Origin: Bradyrhizobium jicamae
GTDB taxonomy: Bacteria > Pseudomonadota > Alphaproteobacteria > Rhizobiales > Xanthobacteraceae
DNA: 64,000 nt
Reading direction: 5' to 3'
Assembly: GCF_018130695.1 (NCBI RefSeq)
Contig: NZ_JAFCJX010000030.1
Location: forward strand, 1 to 64,000
Shown here in pieces: positions 42,230-50,850 of this stretch. Positions within the stretch are counted from its first letter, which is position 1. Every line of letters begins with the position of its first letter. Position numbers and translations under genes: made by a program. Under the pieces are notes generated by a model that saw only the letters and a program-made list of their open reading frames with translations, was not told where the DNA came from and did no database searches.

Positions 42230-43069
42230 ATGACCGCTCCCGCCTCGCGTTATGACCTCACCGGGCGCACCGCGCTCGTCACCGGCGCCGGCGGCCTGCT
42301 CGGACGACAGCATGTCGCGGCGCTGGTCGAGATCGGCGCCCGCGTCGTCGTCACCGATATCGGAACCGCGCAGGCGGAAGCTGCGATTGCCGCGATCAAG
42401 GACAAGACGCCGTCAGCCGATCTGGTCGCCGCCGCGCTCGACGTGACCTCGGCGGGCTCGGTCGAGGAGGTCAGCGAGCAGCTCGTTTCCCGCGGAATTA
42501 CCGTCGACGTCCTCGTCAACAATGCCGCGATCGATCCGAAGGTGACGTCGGCGCCCGGCGTGATGCACTCGTCGCGCTTCGAGGCGTTTCCGGTTCCGCA
42601 GTGGCAGACCGAGATCGCGGTCGGCCTCACCGGTGCGATGCTGTGTTCGCAGGTGTTCGGCGGTGCGATGGCCGCACGCGGCGGCGGCGTGATCCTCAAC
42701 ATCGCTTCCGATCTCGGCGTCATCGCGCCGGACCAGCGGCTTTACCGCCAGCCGAACGTGACGCGCGAGGAGGAACAGCCGGTCAAGCCCGTGACCTATT
42801 CGGTGATCAAGCACGGCCTGATCGGCCTCACCAAGTATCTGGCGACCTACTGGGCCGACAAGGGCGTGCGCGTGAACGCGATCTCGCCCGGCGGCGTGTT
42901 CAACAATCAGGATCCCGCATTCGTCGAACGGCTGACGCGGCTGATTCCGATGGGCCGCATGGCCCATGTCGACGAATACCGCTCCGCCATCCAGTTCCTA
43001 TGCTCGGATGCATCGAGCTACATGACAGGCCAGAACATGGTCGTGGACGGGGGGCGGAGCGTATGGTAA
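42230..43069 (+). CDS. Short-chain dehydrogenase/reductase (third of three)
   Basis: The 279-aa SDR has TGAGGLLG at 18-25 and Ser160, Tyr190 and Lys194 (YSVIK). About 16 extra residues lie between the catalytic serine and tyrosine (VIAPDQRLYRQ...EEEQPVKPV), forming a longer substrate loop than in its two neighbours. It ends the seven-gene module; 52 bases separate it from pseB, which may be read through. SDRs with this loop occur in nonulosonate-type clusters, from memory. Confidence 0.87.
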   Translation: MTAPASRYDLTGRTALVTGAGGLLGRQHVAALVEIGARVVVTDIGTAQAEAAIAAIKDKTPSADLVAAALDVTSAGSVEEVSEQLVSRGITVDVLVNNAAIDPKVTSAPGVMHSSRFEAFPVPQWQTEIAVGLTGAMLCSQVFGGAMAARGGGVILNIASDLGVIAPDQRLYRQPNVTREEEQPVKPVTYSVIKHGLIGLTKYLATYWADKGVRVNAISPGGVFNNQDPAFVERLTRLIPMGRMAHVDEYRSAIQFLCSDASSYMTGQNMVVDGGRSVW

Positions 43070-43121
43070 CCACCCCCGTATCCCCCAAATACCTCCAATA
43101 CGAGCCGGCGTAGACTCCAGC

Positions 43122-44123
43122 ATGTTCAATGAAAAGTCTGTTCTGATCACAGGCGGCACCGGATCGTTCGGGCGCAAATTCGTCGGCAGCGTCTTGAAGA
43201 ACTTCAAGCCGCGCCGCCTCGTCGTCTATTCGCGCGACGAGCTCAAGCAGTACGAGATGCAGCAGGAGTTCGACCAGGCTCCGATGCGCTACTTCATCGG
43301 CGACGTGCGCGACGGCGAGCGCCTGCGCACCGCGATGAAGGGCATCGACTATGTCGTGCACGCCGCGGCGCTGAAGCAGGTGCCGGCGGCCGAATACAAT
43401 CCGATGGAGTGCATCAAGACCAACGTTCACGGCGCGGAGAACGTGATCCAGGCCGCGCTGGAGGCCAATGTCGAGAAGGTGATCGCGCTGTCGACCGACA
43501 AGGCGGCGCAACCGATCAACCTCTACGGCGCCACCAAGCTTGCCTCCGACAAGCTGTTCATCGCGGCCAACAACATGGCCGGCGGTCACCGCACCATGTT
43601 CGCGGTGGTGCGCTACGGCAACGTGGTGGGCTCGCGCGGCTCGATCGTGCCGCTGTTCAACAAGATGATCGCCGAGGGTGCCGAGCATCTGCCGATCACC
43701 GACCCGCGCATGACGCGGTTCTGGATCTCGCTGCAGCAGGGCGTCGATTTCGTGCGCAAGGGCTTTGAGCGGATGTCCGGCGGCGAGATCTTCGTGCCGA
43801 TGATCCCCTCGGTGCGGATTCCGGACCTTGCGGCTGCGATGGCGCCTGATCTGCCGACCAAGGTGATCGGTATCCGCCCGGGCGAAAAGCTGCACGAAGT
43901 GATGTGCCCGACCGACGACTCGCACCTGACGCTGCGCTTCCAGGATCACTTCGTGATCAAGCCGACGATCAAGTTCTTCCGCAAGGACGTCGACTATCTG
44001 ACCAACCAGATCGGCGAGAAAGGCGCGCCGGTCGAGGACGGTTTCGAGTACAATTCCGGCCGCAACGACCATTTCCTCACCATCGACGAAATCAGGGAAT
44101 TCAACCGAATCGCGGTCCAATGA
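43122..44123 (+). CDS. pseB: UDP-GlcNAc 4,6-dehydratase (inverting), pseudaminic acid step 1
   Basis: The 333-aa extended SDR of the PseB/FlaA1 type carries ITGGTGSFGRKF (9-20), the catalytic Asp126-Lys127 (LSTDKAAQP) and Tyr135/Lys139 (NLYGATK). The Asp-Lys-Tyr triad is the hallmark of inverting 4,6-dehydratases, which give UDP-4-keto-6-deoxy-L-AltNAc. The next gene, pseC, overlaps it by 4 bases. CapD-type dehydratases are related, but the neighbours settle the assignment. Confidence 0.95.
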   Translation: MFNEKSVLITGGTGSFGRKFVGSVLKNFKPRRLVVYSRDELKQYEMQQEFDQAPMRYFIGDVRDGERLRTAMKGIDYVVHAAALKQVPAAEYNPMECIKTNVHGAENVIQAALEANVEKVIALSTDKAAQPINLYGATKLASDKLFIAANNMAGGHRTMFAVVRYGNVVGSRGSIVPLFNKMIAEGAEHLPITDPRMTRFWISLQQGVDFVRKGFERMSGGEIFVPMIPSVRIPDLAAAMAPDLPTKVIGIRPGEKLHEVMCPTDDSHLTLRFQDHFVIKPTIKFFRKDVDYLTNQIGEKGAPVEDGFEYNSGRNDHFLTIDEIREFNRIAVQ

Positions 44124-45295
44124 TCCCGTACGGACGCCAGGACATCTCGCCTGAGGACATCGATGCGGTCACCGAGGTGCTGCGCTCGGACTGGCTGACC
44201 CAGGGTCAGGCGGGGCCGACCTTCGAGCGCGCGCTGGCATCCTATTGCGGCGCCAAGAGCGCGATCGCGATGTCCAACGCGACCGCTGCCCTGCACGTCG
44301 CCTGTCTCGCGCTCGACCTCGGTCCGGGCGACTGGCTGTGGACCGTGCCGAACACTTTCGTCGCGTCGGCCAACTGTGCCCGCTATTGCGGCGCCAACGT
44401 CGACTTCGTCGACATCGATCCGCGCACCTACAATATGAGCGTCGCAGCGCTGACCGAGAAGCTCGCGGCGGCCGACAAGCAGGGCCGGCTGCCGAAGGTC
44501 GTCGTGCCCGTGCACTTCGCCGGCCAGTCCTGCGAGATGGTCGCAATCCGCGCGCTTGCCGACCGTTACGGCTTCAAGATCATCGAGGATGCCTCGCACG
44601 CCGTCGGCGGCGAGTATCGCGGCCGCAAGGTCGGCAGCGGCGAGTTCGGCGACGTCACGATCTTCAGCTTCCATCCGGTCAAGATCATCACGACCGGCGA
44701 AGGCGGCATGGCGCTCACCAATGACGCCAGGCTCGGCGAACGCATCGCCTATCTGCGCACCCACGGCATCATCCGTCCGTCGCAACGCGCGCCGGAGGAG
44801 CCGCGTCCGAACGAGGAGCGCGACGGTCCGTGGATGTATGAACAGATCGAGCTCGGCCTGAACTATCGTATGACCGACATCCAGGCAGCGCTCGGCACCA
44901 GCCAGATGGCCCGTCTCGATCCCTTCGTCGCGCGCCGCCGCGAGCTCGCCGCGCGCTATGACCGGCTGCTGGCGAAGCTGCCGCTGACCTGCCCCTGGCA
45001 GCATCCCGACACCAATTCCGCCTGGCATCTCTACGTCATCCGCCTGCATCGCAACGCGATCAAGCTCAGCCGCCGTCAGGTGTTCGACGCGCTGCGCGCC
45101 GCCGGCATCGGCGTCAACGTGCACTACATCCCCGTCCACACCCAGCCCTACTACCGCAACCTCGGCTTCACGCCCGGGATGTTCCCGGAGGCCGAGAGCT
45201 ATTACGAGGACGCGATCACACTGCCGCTGTTCTCGAAGATGACCGACGCCGAGCAGGACACCGTGGTGGCAGCTTTGGAGAAGATTTTGGCGTGA
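44120..45295 (+). CDS. pseC: UDP-4-amino-4,6-dideoxy-L-AltNAc transaminase, step 2
   Basis: This 391-aa DegT-family PLP aminotransferase starts MIPYGRQDISPEDIDAV, as PseC proteins do. PLP lysine is at 188 in FSFHPVKIITTGEGG. It aminates C4 of the PseB product. ATG 44120 overlaps the pseB stop (ATGA) and its own stop overlaps the GTG start of pseF, so pseBCF form a tightly coupled unit. Confidence 0.95.
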   Translation: MIPYGRQDISPEDIDAVTEVLRSDWLTQGQAGPTFERALASYCGAKSAIAMSNATAALHVACLALDLGPGDWLWTVPNTFVASANCARYCGANVDFVDIDPRTYNMSVAALTEKLAAADKQGRLPKVVVPVHFAGQSCEMVAIRALADRYGFKIIEDASHAVGGEYRGRKVGSGEFGDVTIFSFHPVKIITTGEGGMALTNDARLGERIAYLRTHGIIRPSQRAPEEPRPNEERDGPWMYEQIELGLNYRMTDIQAALGTSQMARLDPFVARRRELAARYDRLLAKLPLTCPWQHPDTNSAWHLYVIRLHRNAIKLSRRQVFDALRAAGIGVNVHYIPVHTQPYYRNLGFTPGMFPEAESYYEDAITLPLFSKMTDAEQDTVVAALEKILA

Positions 45296-45981
45296 AGATC
45301 GCGGTCATTCCAGCGCGGGGCGGCAGCAAGCGGATTCCGCGCAAGAATATCCGCGACTTCTGCGGCAAGCCGATCATTGCGCATTCGATTCTGGCCGCGC
45401 GGCAGGCGGGGCTGTTCAATCAGATCGTGGTGTCGACCGATGACGAGGAGATCGCCGCGGTCGCCCGCCAGTTCGGCGCCTCGATCCCGTTCATGCGGCC
45501 GAAGGAAATCGCGGACGACTTCACTGGCACCAACGCGGTTGTCAGGCATGCGGTGCAATGGTTCATCGCGCAGGGGCAGGATGTCACCCACGCCTGCTGC
45601 ATCTATGCGACCGCGCCGCTGATCCGGCCGCACTATATCCGCGAAGGTCACGACGCCCTGCTCGCTTCCGACGCCGCCTTTGCCTTTTCGGTCACGACGT
45701 TCGACTTCCCGATCCAGCGCGGCGTGCGTCTCGACTCGGATGGGCGCGTCGACGCGCTGTATCCGGAACACCGCATGACGCGCTCGCAGGACCTCGAAGT
45801 GGCCTATCACGACGCCGGCCAGTTCTACTGGGGCACCGCGCGGGCATTCCTCGATGATGTCCCGCTGTTCTCGCCGCAATCGATCGGCGTGGTGCTGCCG
45901 CGCACGCTGGTGCAGGACATCGATACGGTGGAAGACTGGGAGCTCGCGGAGTTCATGTACCGCGTGCAGCAGGGCAAATAG
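45292..45981 (+). CDS. pseF: CMP-pseudaminic acid synthetase
   Basis: The 229-aa cytidylyltransferase carries the CTP-binding PARGGSKRIPRKN (7-19) and the PseF-like segments IYATAPLI and DIDTVEDWELAE. It activates pseudaminic acid with CTP. It starts at GTG 45292, overlapping pseC by 4 bases. It is followed immediately by a hairpin repeat (45982-46086) and the convergent nucleotidyltransferase-HAD gene. Confidence 0.94.
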   Translation: MKIAVIPARGGSKRIPRKNIRDFCGKPIIAHSILAARQAGLFNQIVVSTDDEEIAAVARQFGASIPFMRPKEIADDFTGTNAVVRHAVQWFIAQGQDVTHACCIYATAPLIRPHYIREGHDALLASDAAFAFSVTTFDFPIQRGVRLDSDGRVDALYPEHRMTRSQDLEVAYHDAGQFYWGTARAFLDDVPLFSPQSIGVVLPRTLVQDIDTVEDWELAEFMYRVQQGK

Positions 45982-46086
45982 CTAAAGCATGATCCGGAAA
46001 AGTGTGAAGCGGTTTTCCGAAAAGATCATGCGCAAACAAAGAGCTAAAGCGCGATGATGATTCAACCCAATCTCATCGCGCTTTAG
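45982..46086. repeat. Double-hairpin repeat between convergent genes
   Basis: The first stem pairs GCATGATC (about 45988-45995) with GATCATGC (about 46024-46031) around GGAAAA...TTTTCC. The second pairs CTAAAGCGCGATGA (about 46043-46056) with TCATCGCGCTTTAG (46073-46086). I recognise the first half as a very common Bradyrhizobium repeat, from memory. It probably works as a bidirectional terminator here, and its last bases provide the TAA stop of the minus-strand gene at 46083. Confidence 0.75.
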
Positions 46087-47276
46087 CGAAGCCGTGGCTC
46101 GAGAAAGCTCGCGAGATCGCCGCCTTCGAACAGATGGCCGACGAGGCCGGCCGCGACGGCGGCTTCCAGGTCATGAAGCTTGTCGCCGACGAGCAGGCTT
46201 CCCTCGGTGCGGACCGGCCAGCCCTTCAGGCAATCGAGGAGCATTCCGGGCGCCGGCTTGCGCCGGTCGCTAAAGCCCCGGAACGCCTCCACCACGCCGT
46301 CCTCGTGGAACGGGCAGTACTGAAATTCCTCGATATGCGCGCCGACCTCGGCGAGTTCGCTACCCATCCAGTCATGCAGGCCGTGAACCGCCTCGATCCC
46401 GTAATAGCCGCGGGCAACGCCGGCCTGGTTGGTCACGACGAAGGTCAGATAGCCACGGTCATTACACAGCTTGATCGCCTCGCGCGCGCCGGCGATCCAC
46501 TCGAAATCCTCGATCTTGTGCACATAGTTCTTGTCGACATTGAGCACGCCGTCGCGGTCGAAGAACACGGCCGGACGGCGCAGCGCCGCCGGCATCTCGG
46601 TCTGGGCGCGGTCGAAATCGGCGGGAACGCCGATGTCGATGAAGAAGCCGTCATACAGCGTCGCCCGCAATTGCTGCCGCGCCACCAGCGCCGGGAAGAC
46701 GCTCTGCTCGAGCGAGCACGGCACCTCGCCGATCAGGTCGAGGATGCTGCGATCGATGCAATAGACGCCCGAATTGATCGGCCCGTTCGGCTGCGCGCCG
46801 GCGGGCAGAAAACTCTTCACCACGTCGCGGTCGAGCAGCACACGGCCATAGCGGTCGCCGGCCTGGTCGCGCTTCAGCGCCATCTGCACGACGGCGCCGG
46901 ATTGGGCGGCCTCCATCGCGAGGTCGAGCAGATTGAAGTCGAAGAAGGAGTCGCCGTTGAGCAGGAAGAAGCGCTCCATCAGCAGCGGCGCGGCATGCTT
47001 TAGCGCACCGCCAGTGCCGAGCTGAGCAGGCTCCGTCACGACCGTCACCGACGCATTGCGCCGGCGCTTGCCCTCGTAGCGCTCGACGACCTGCTCCGCA
47101 CGATGGCCAGCCAGCAGCACGATCTGCTCGATGCCGGGATAGCGCGCCAGCTCTCCCAGGATGTGGTCCAGGAACGGCTTGCCACCGACCTCGAGCAGCG
47201 GCTTGGGAACGGCACGCGTCCGCTCGCCCAGCCTGGTTCCGAGCCCGCCAACCAGCACGACCGCCTGCTTCAGCAC
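46083..47276 (-). CDS. Sugar-1-phosphate nucleotidyltransferase fused to HAD-IIIA phosphatase (HddC-GmhB-like)
   Basis: The 397-aa protein has an N-terminal nucleotidyltransferase (VVLVGGLGTRLGERT at 6-20, then LNGDSFFDF and NSGVYCID) and, from about residue 235, a HAD-IIIA phosphatase (AVFFDRDGVLNVD with Asp240/Asp242, TNQAGVARG, RRKPAPGM, VGDKLHDLEAA). The pair matches heptose-1-phosphate guanylyltransferase and heptose-1,7-bisphosphate phosphatase. The zinc site of GmhB is partial: CPFH is present but the usual second Cys-x-Cys is SDR. GTG at 47276 is supported by AGGAGG. Its stop lies inside a repeat. Confidence 0.88.
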   Translation of the reverse strand: MLKQAVVLVGGLGTRLGERTRAVPKPLLEVGGKPFLDHILGELARYPGIEQIVLLAGHRAEQVVERYEGKRRRNASVTVVTEPAQLGTGGALKHAAPLLMERFFLLNGDSFFDFNLLDLAMEAAQSGAVVQMALKRDQAGDRYGRVLLDRDVVKSFLPAGAQPNGPINSGVYCIDRSILDLIGEVPCSLEQSVFPALVARQQLRATLYDGFFIDIGVPADFDRAQTEMPAALRRPAVFFDRDGVLNVDKNYVHKIEDFEWIAGAREAIKLCNDRGYLTFVVTNQAGVARGYYGIEAVHGLHDWMGSELAEVGAHIEEFQYCPFHEDGVVEAFRGFSDRRKPAPGMLLDCLKGWPVRTEGSLLVGDKLHDLEAAVAAGLVGHLFEGGDLASFLEPRLR

Positions 47277-47320
47277 GATGCCTCCTCGGCCGCTACCGCC
47301 GCCCCCGCGAATGACCTCGA

Positions 47321-48187
47321 TCAGACCGGTACCTGTCTGATCCGGCGCGTCGGCGACCGCCATACGGCAAACAAGACACAGGCCAGAAATGTCAGCCCGC
47401 CAATCAAGATCGCGGTGCGGAACGGCCTCGGCGCAATCTGCTTTGGCAGGATGAATGCGGCATCGACCGTCGCCGTCTGGTAGGTACGCCAAGATCCGAG
47501 ACGCGTGGCGAGATCGTGCCGCTGATTCTTGGCCGCATCCAGCCGCTGCTCGTTGCGTGCCAACAAGTCGAACAGCCAGACCGAGCGGAAAGCGGCCGAA
47601 GCGGCATCATGCGACTGCACTTCCGCCATTGATTTGCCGAGAGCCGTCAGTGAATCTCTGGCCCGCGTCAGCTCTGCGATCGTTGTATCGAGTCCGACGA
47701 TCTGCTCATTGATGTCGGCAATCAGCGGTTCAGTCACCCATTTCTGATCTGCATTCAGGAGCTGAACAATGGTATCAAAGACCTGCCGAACCTGCTCGAC
47801 AGAGGATGCCTGCACGCTGACGGCAATCGTATCCGAGGTTTCCGGCCTCGCCGAGAGGGTCCAGAAGATCAACTGCGCCTGCCGGTTCTCCTCGTAATTG
47901 GGCATCTCCATCGCACGCAGCACGCGTTGCTTGAACGACACCGTATTGACCCGCACGCTCGCAGTCTGAAGGCTGATCTGCTCGGCTCCATCGATCCGGC
48001 CGATCCGTATGCTCGCCTGTGCCTCAAACACTGGCGGAAGCAGGCGCGAGACGCCATACGCCAGCAGCGTGGCCGTAATGGGCAGCAGGATCAGCAGTAA
48101 TTTGCGCGGGCGCAGCGCCTGGAGCAGTGTCGTAAGCAATCCGCTTAAATATTGTTCGTTAGACACAAAAACTTGCGGCTCGTTCAT
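47321..48187 (-). CDS. Wzz-type polysaccharide chain-length regulator
   Basis: The 288-aa membrane protein has the Wzz layout: a first membrane segment near residues 30-50 (LLLILLPITATLLAYG), a long periplasmic part with coiled-coil potential (about 55-255), and a second membrane segment near 255-275 (TAILIGGLTFLACVLFAVW). The PPVFEAQASIRIG stretch after the first segment fits the family. No cytoplasmic kinase domain is present, so it is a non-kinase co-polymerase. It overlaps the Wzy gene by 4 bases, as expected for a Wzx/Wzy-dependent system. Confidence 0.85.
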   Translation of the reverse strand: MNEPQVFVSNEQYLSGLLTTLLQALRPRKLLLILLPITATLLAYGVSRLLPPVFEAQASIRIGRIDGAEQISLQTASVRVNTVSFKQRVLRAMEMPNYEENRQAQLIFWTLSARPETSDTIAVSVQASSVEQVRQVFDTIVQLLNADQKWVTEPLIADINEQIVGLDTTIAELTRARDSLTALGKSMAEVQSHDAASAAFRSVWLFDLLARNEQRLDAAKNQRHDLATRLGSWRTYQTATVDAAFILPKQIAPRPFRTAILIGGLTFLACVLFAVWRSPTRRIRQVPV

Positions 48188-49611
48188 GCCTCAGCCTTTT
48201 TTTCGTGCAAAAGAAGGGTTTCAGATAAGCCCGAAGATGGAACCAATACCCGGCTCGACCTCCACTTGTCCTCGGTCATGTATACTATCAACGCGACGGC
48301 AAGCTTTACGACAAAAGTCGTCTGGATGAACGAATTGGCCATTCCCGAGACGATATTGATCGACAAAGCGTACAGGATCGGGGACAGGAAAAAGCAGGTC
48401 GCGAGCCGCTCCTGGATCACGCAGCGAGCGAGCAGGAACATGAACTCGGCAAATATGATCGCCGAAATCGCGACCAGCAGGAACCCGCCGAGCGGGCCGC
48501 CCAGCTCGAAGCAGACCTCGGGCCAGCCGCCGGTGTAGGATGACCCCTGAGCAAGGATGAAGTGTGCCCGCTCCTCCGGCAACGCCCGCTCCATCAGGAA
48601 CTGCATGGTGGAGTTGCGGGTCGGGTCGAAGGGATCGATGAAGAGCTTGTGGAACGCCTGCTCGAAATCCCAGTCGCCCAACCTGAACACATTGTGGTAG
48701 GTCGCCCACCACATTTCACCCTGCTGGATCAGCATCCGTTGCTTCAGCTTCTCGGCGAGTTGGGCGCCCTCGAAGCCGCGCACCACGGTGTAGGAATAGA
48801 CCAACGCTACGATGACCAGCAGCACCAGCGCCGTCGCAGCAATGGCGATGGTACGAAGCGTGCGAGCATTGAACAGATCGCGCAGCCGCCTGCCGCTGGC
48901 CCGAAGCCCGAGCAGACCCCCGCCCACCCCGATCAGGAAGAACGAGGAATAGGCGTAGAATGACGAGAAGCGATGCCCAACCAGGAAAAGGTAGATCATC
49001 AAGAGCGCGAACAAAACCGCGAAGCGGCGGTCAACCGGATGATCGTGCAACGTCGGAACGACGAAGAACACCCCGAGCTGGAACGTCAGCATGGCGCCCC
49101 ACTCGATGAGCCGTCGGTGCAGCGGTCCGGCGTACTGCACAGCATAATCGAACCGCTCCATTCCGACGAACAGTGGAATTGGCCCCTGGATCAGGAGTTC
49201 GATGAACAGGCCGATCACGAACAGCAGCACCGCCCAGAACGCGAGTTCGGCGATCTGGCGCGAAGCCTCGCGCAGCACCTCGGCCGGCGGCTCATTTGGT
49301 ATCGCGTACAGAGCTCGCACTCGCTGCGGCCGAAACGCGAGCAGCACGGCCGCCAGCACCATGCCTTGCGAGACCGCAAGCGGGATGACGCCCATGGCGG
49401 AACCGATGTTTCGTTCGAGCTGCTCGGAGAACACCGGAGCCGACAAATCGATATAGAGCATCGATCCGAGCCGCCAACTGAACGCGAAAAAGACGAACAC
49501 GAACATGATGGCGATCACCGGACGACGAACCACGATGAAGCCCATCGCCGCAAAAACCGCGGCTGCGGCAATCGTCTCCAGAATGGCCACAATGAACGCT
49601 TCGATTGACAA
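48184..49611 (-). CDS. O-antigen/capsule polymerase-like membrane protein (Wzy-type)
   Basis: The 475-aa protein has about 10-12 hydrophobic segments and one large periplasmic loop (about 290-370, with QQGEMWWATYHNVFRLGDW), the usual plan of Wzy polymerases. Sequence identity in this family is low, so the call rests on topology and on coupling to the Wzz gene (4-base overlap). It would join lipid-linked repeat units on the periplasmic side. Confidence 0.75.
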   Translation of the reverse strand: MSIEAFIVAILETIAAAAVFAAMGFIVVRRPVIAIMFVFVFFAFSWRLGSMLYIDLSAPVFSEQLERNIGSAMGVIPLAVSQGMVLAAVLLAFRPQRVRALYAIPNEPPAEVLREASRQIAELAFWAVLLFVIGLFIELLIQGPIPLFVGMERFDYAVQYAGPLHRRLIEWGAMLTFQLGVFFVVPTLHDHPVDRRFAVLFALLMIYLFLVGHRFSSFYAYSSFFLIGVGGGLLGLRASGRRLRDLFNARTLRTIAIAATALVLLVIVALVYSYTVVRGFEGAQLAEKLKQRMLIQQGEMWWATYHNVFRLGDWDFEQAFHKLFIDPFDPTRNSTMQFLMERALPEERAHFILAQGSSYTGGWPEVCFELGGPLGGFLLVAISAIIFAEFMFLLARCVIQERLATCFFLSPILYALSINIVSGMANSFIQTTFVVKLAVALIVYMTEDKWRSSRVLVPSSGLSETLLLHEKKAEA

Positions 49612-49917
49612 TGATTGAATCCGCTGTTCCAGCTCGCCCCGGGCCGGCGATCACCGGGAACCGGTTCCGAAAGTCGCCGTTCTGGTCCGTCGCCACCCCA
49701 TGACCTGCTTTCCCTGCATAGAGGAGCTTTGCCGCGATTGAAAGGCGCCGGGCGGGGCCGCCCCGGCGCACCTCAAGCCTCGGAATCAGCGTTCAGCCCA
49801 TTCGCGTCAGCGCTCCCGACGTCCACAGCCATGGGTAAGTCCAGAGGATCAGCCCCGGTAACACGGCAACTGGCCCAGCCCGGCTCATGGCCCTCGGCTG
49901 CCCCTCGGCCTCGCTCG
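49612..49917. other. Intergenic stretch of 306 bases with one strong hairpin
   Basis: No gene was recognised between the Wzy-like gene and the hypothetical gene ending at 49918. The only structure seen is a GC hairpin GCGCCGGG/CCCGGCGC at 49745-49752 and 49762-49769. It lacks a U-run and so is a weak terminator candidate for the minus-strand unit upstream. The promoter for the Wzy-Wzz unit probably lies here, but no clear -35/-10 was found. Confidence 0.4.
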
Positions 49918-50841
49918 CTAGTGCTGGACAATTCCGGCCAGATTCATGTGGGCCGGTCGGGAATGCTCGATGCCGAGCAAGGTCCGACGGTTGTCGTTGG
50001 AACGCTGCAAGTGAAGACTTGCCAGTGTCATGCCCCGGCACGTCGTGACGGTGGTCCCCCTTCCATTGAATGGCTTCAGGAAATCGAACACCTGGGGGCC
50101 GAACATGTCAGCAACCGACATCTCGCGCGCGCCGAGCGGGGCAATCTCGCCGAAGTCCCCCTGGAGCTGCTCGCCGTCCTCGCGGATCAAGACCGACGTC
50201 GGATGCGCGGGAAAGGCATATTCCGGATCGGAGGAATGATTGATCAGCAGAACACTGCTGACCACATCTTGCGTCGCAATCACCTTCGGATTGATTCCCG
50301 TGAACCCGACATGCGACTTGAGCCGCCCCTCATTCAAGGGCCGGGCAAAGGCGCCGGTCCGGTAGATCGCAACGTTGTCCTGGTCGAGATAGGTCATCGA
50401 GAAGCTCGCCGGGGACGAGCGAACACCATCCATTCGGCCGCGCGACATCACAGCGACCACAAGATAGTCGTCTTCAGGCAATTTCAACTCGGCGAGGAGC
50501 TTCGACAGATCGATATCGAACGACGCTCCCGGCTCGAAGGCCGACGGGATGACGTGGGAGGTCAGGTAGTCTCCCCGGCGAGACAGGATATGAAGCTTGA
50601 AGCGCAGCTTTCTGCTGAACCCAGAGCTGGCGAGACTGAATAGCTCCGGCCCCAGATCCTTCACGGATTCAATGAAGTTCTTCTTCAGGCTGCCTGCAAC
50701 GAGGCTGCGCAGGTAACGCAGATTGAGGGGCCGATACCAGACGGGTATGGAAAGCCCGAGCCGGTTATCGAGCCCCGCAAAAGTCGGCAGAATGAACCGA
50801 GGTTCATACGGCTTCCATGGCGTCACCGGAAATCTTGGCAC
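49918..50841 (-). CDS. Unrecognised protein in glycan locus, 307 aa
   Basis: I recognise no family. The protein has no signal peptide or membrane segment. Its C-terminal half (GFTGINPKVIATQDVVSSVLLINHSS...FGEIAPLGAREMSVADMF) has the alternating pattern of a beta-sandwich. It resembles, in spacing and in the IxPxGxR motif, the C-terminal half of the next gene upstream (IPPMGGRRLATLELF). GTG at 50841 has AGGA 8 bases upstream. It is the last of four minus-strand genes (PhyH oxygenase, methyltransferase, paired protein, this one), 9 bases after its partner. A role in making or modifying a surface glycan is inferred from position only. Confidence 0.75.
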   Translation of the reverse strand: MPRFPVTPWKPYEPRFILPTFAGLDNRLGLSIPVWYRPLNLRYLRSLVAGSLKKNFIESVKDLGPELFSLASSGFSRKLRFKLHILSRRGDYLTSHVIPSAFEPGASFDIDLSKLLAELKLPEDDYLVVAVMSRGRMDGVRSSPASFSMTYLDQDNVAIYRTGAFARPLNEGRLKSHVGFTGINPKVIATQDVVSSVLLINHSSDPEYAFPAHPTSVLIREDGEQLQGDFGEIAPLGAREMSVADMFGPQVFDFLKPFNGRGTTVTTCRGMTLASLHLQRSNDNRRTLLGIEHSRPAHMNLAGIVQH

Positions 50842-50850
50842 GGTACGATC

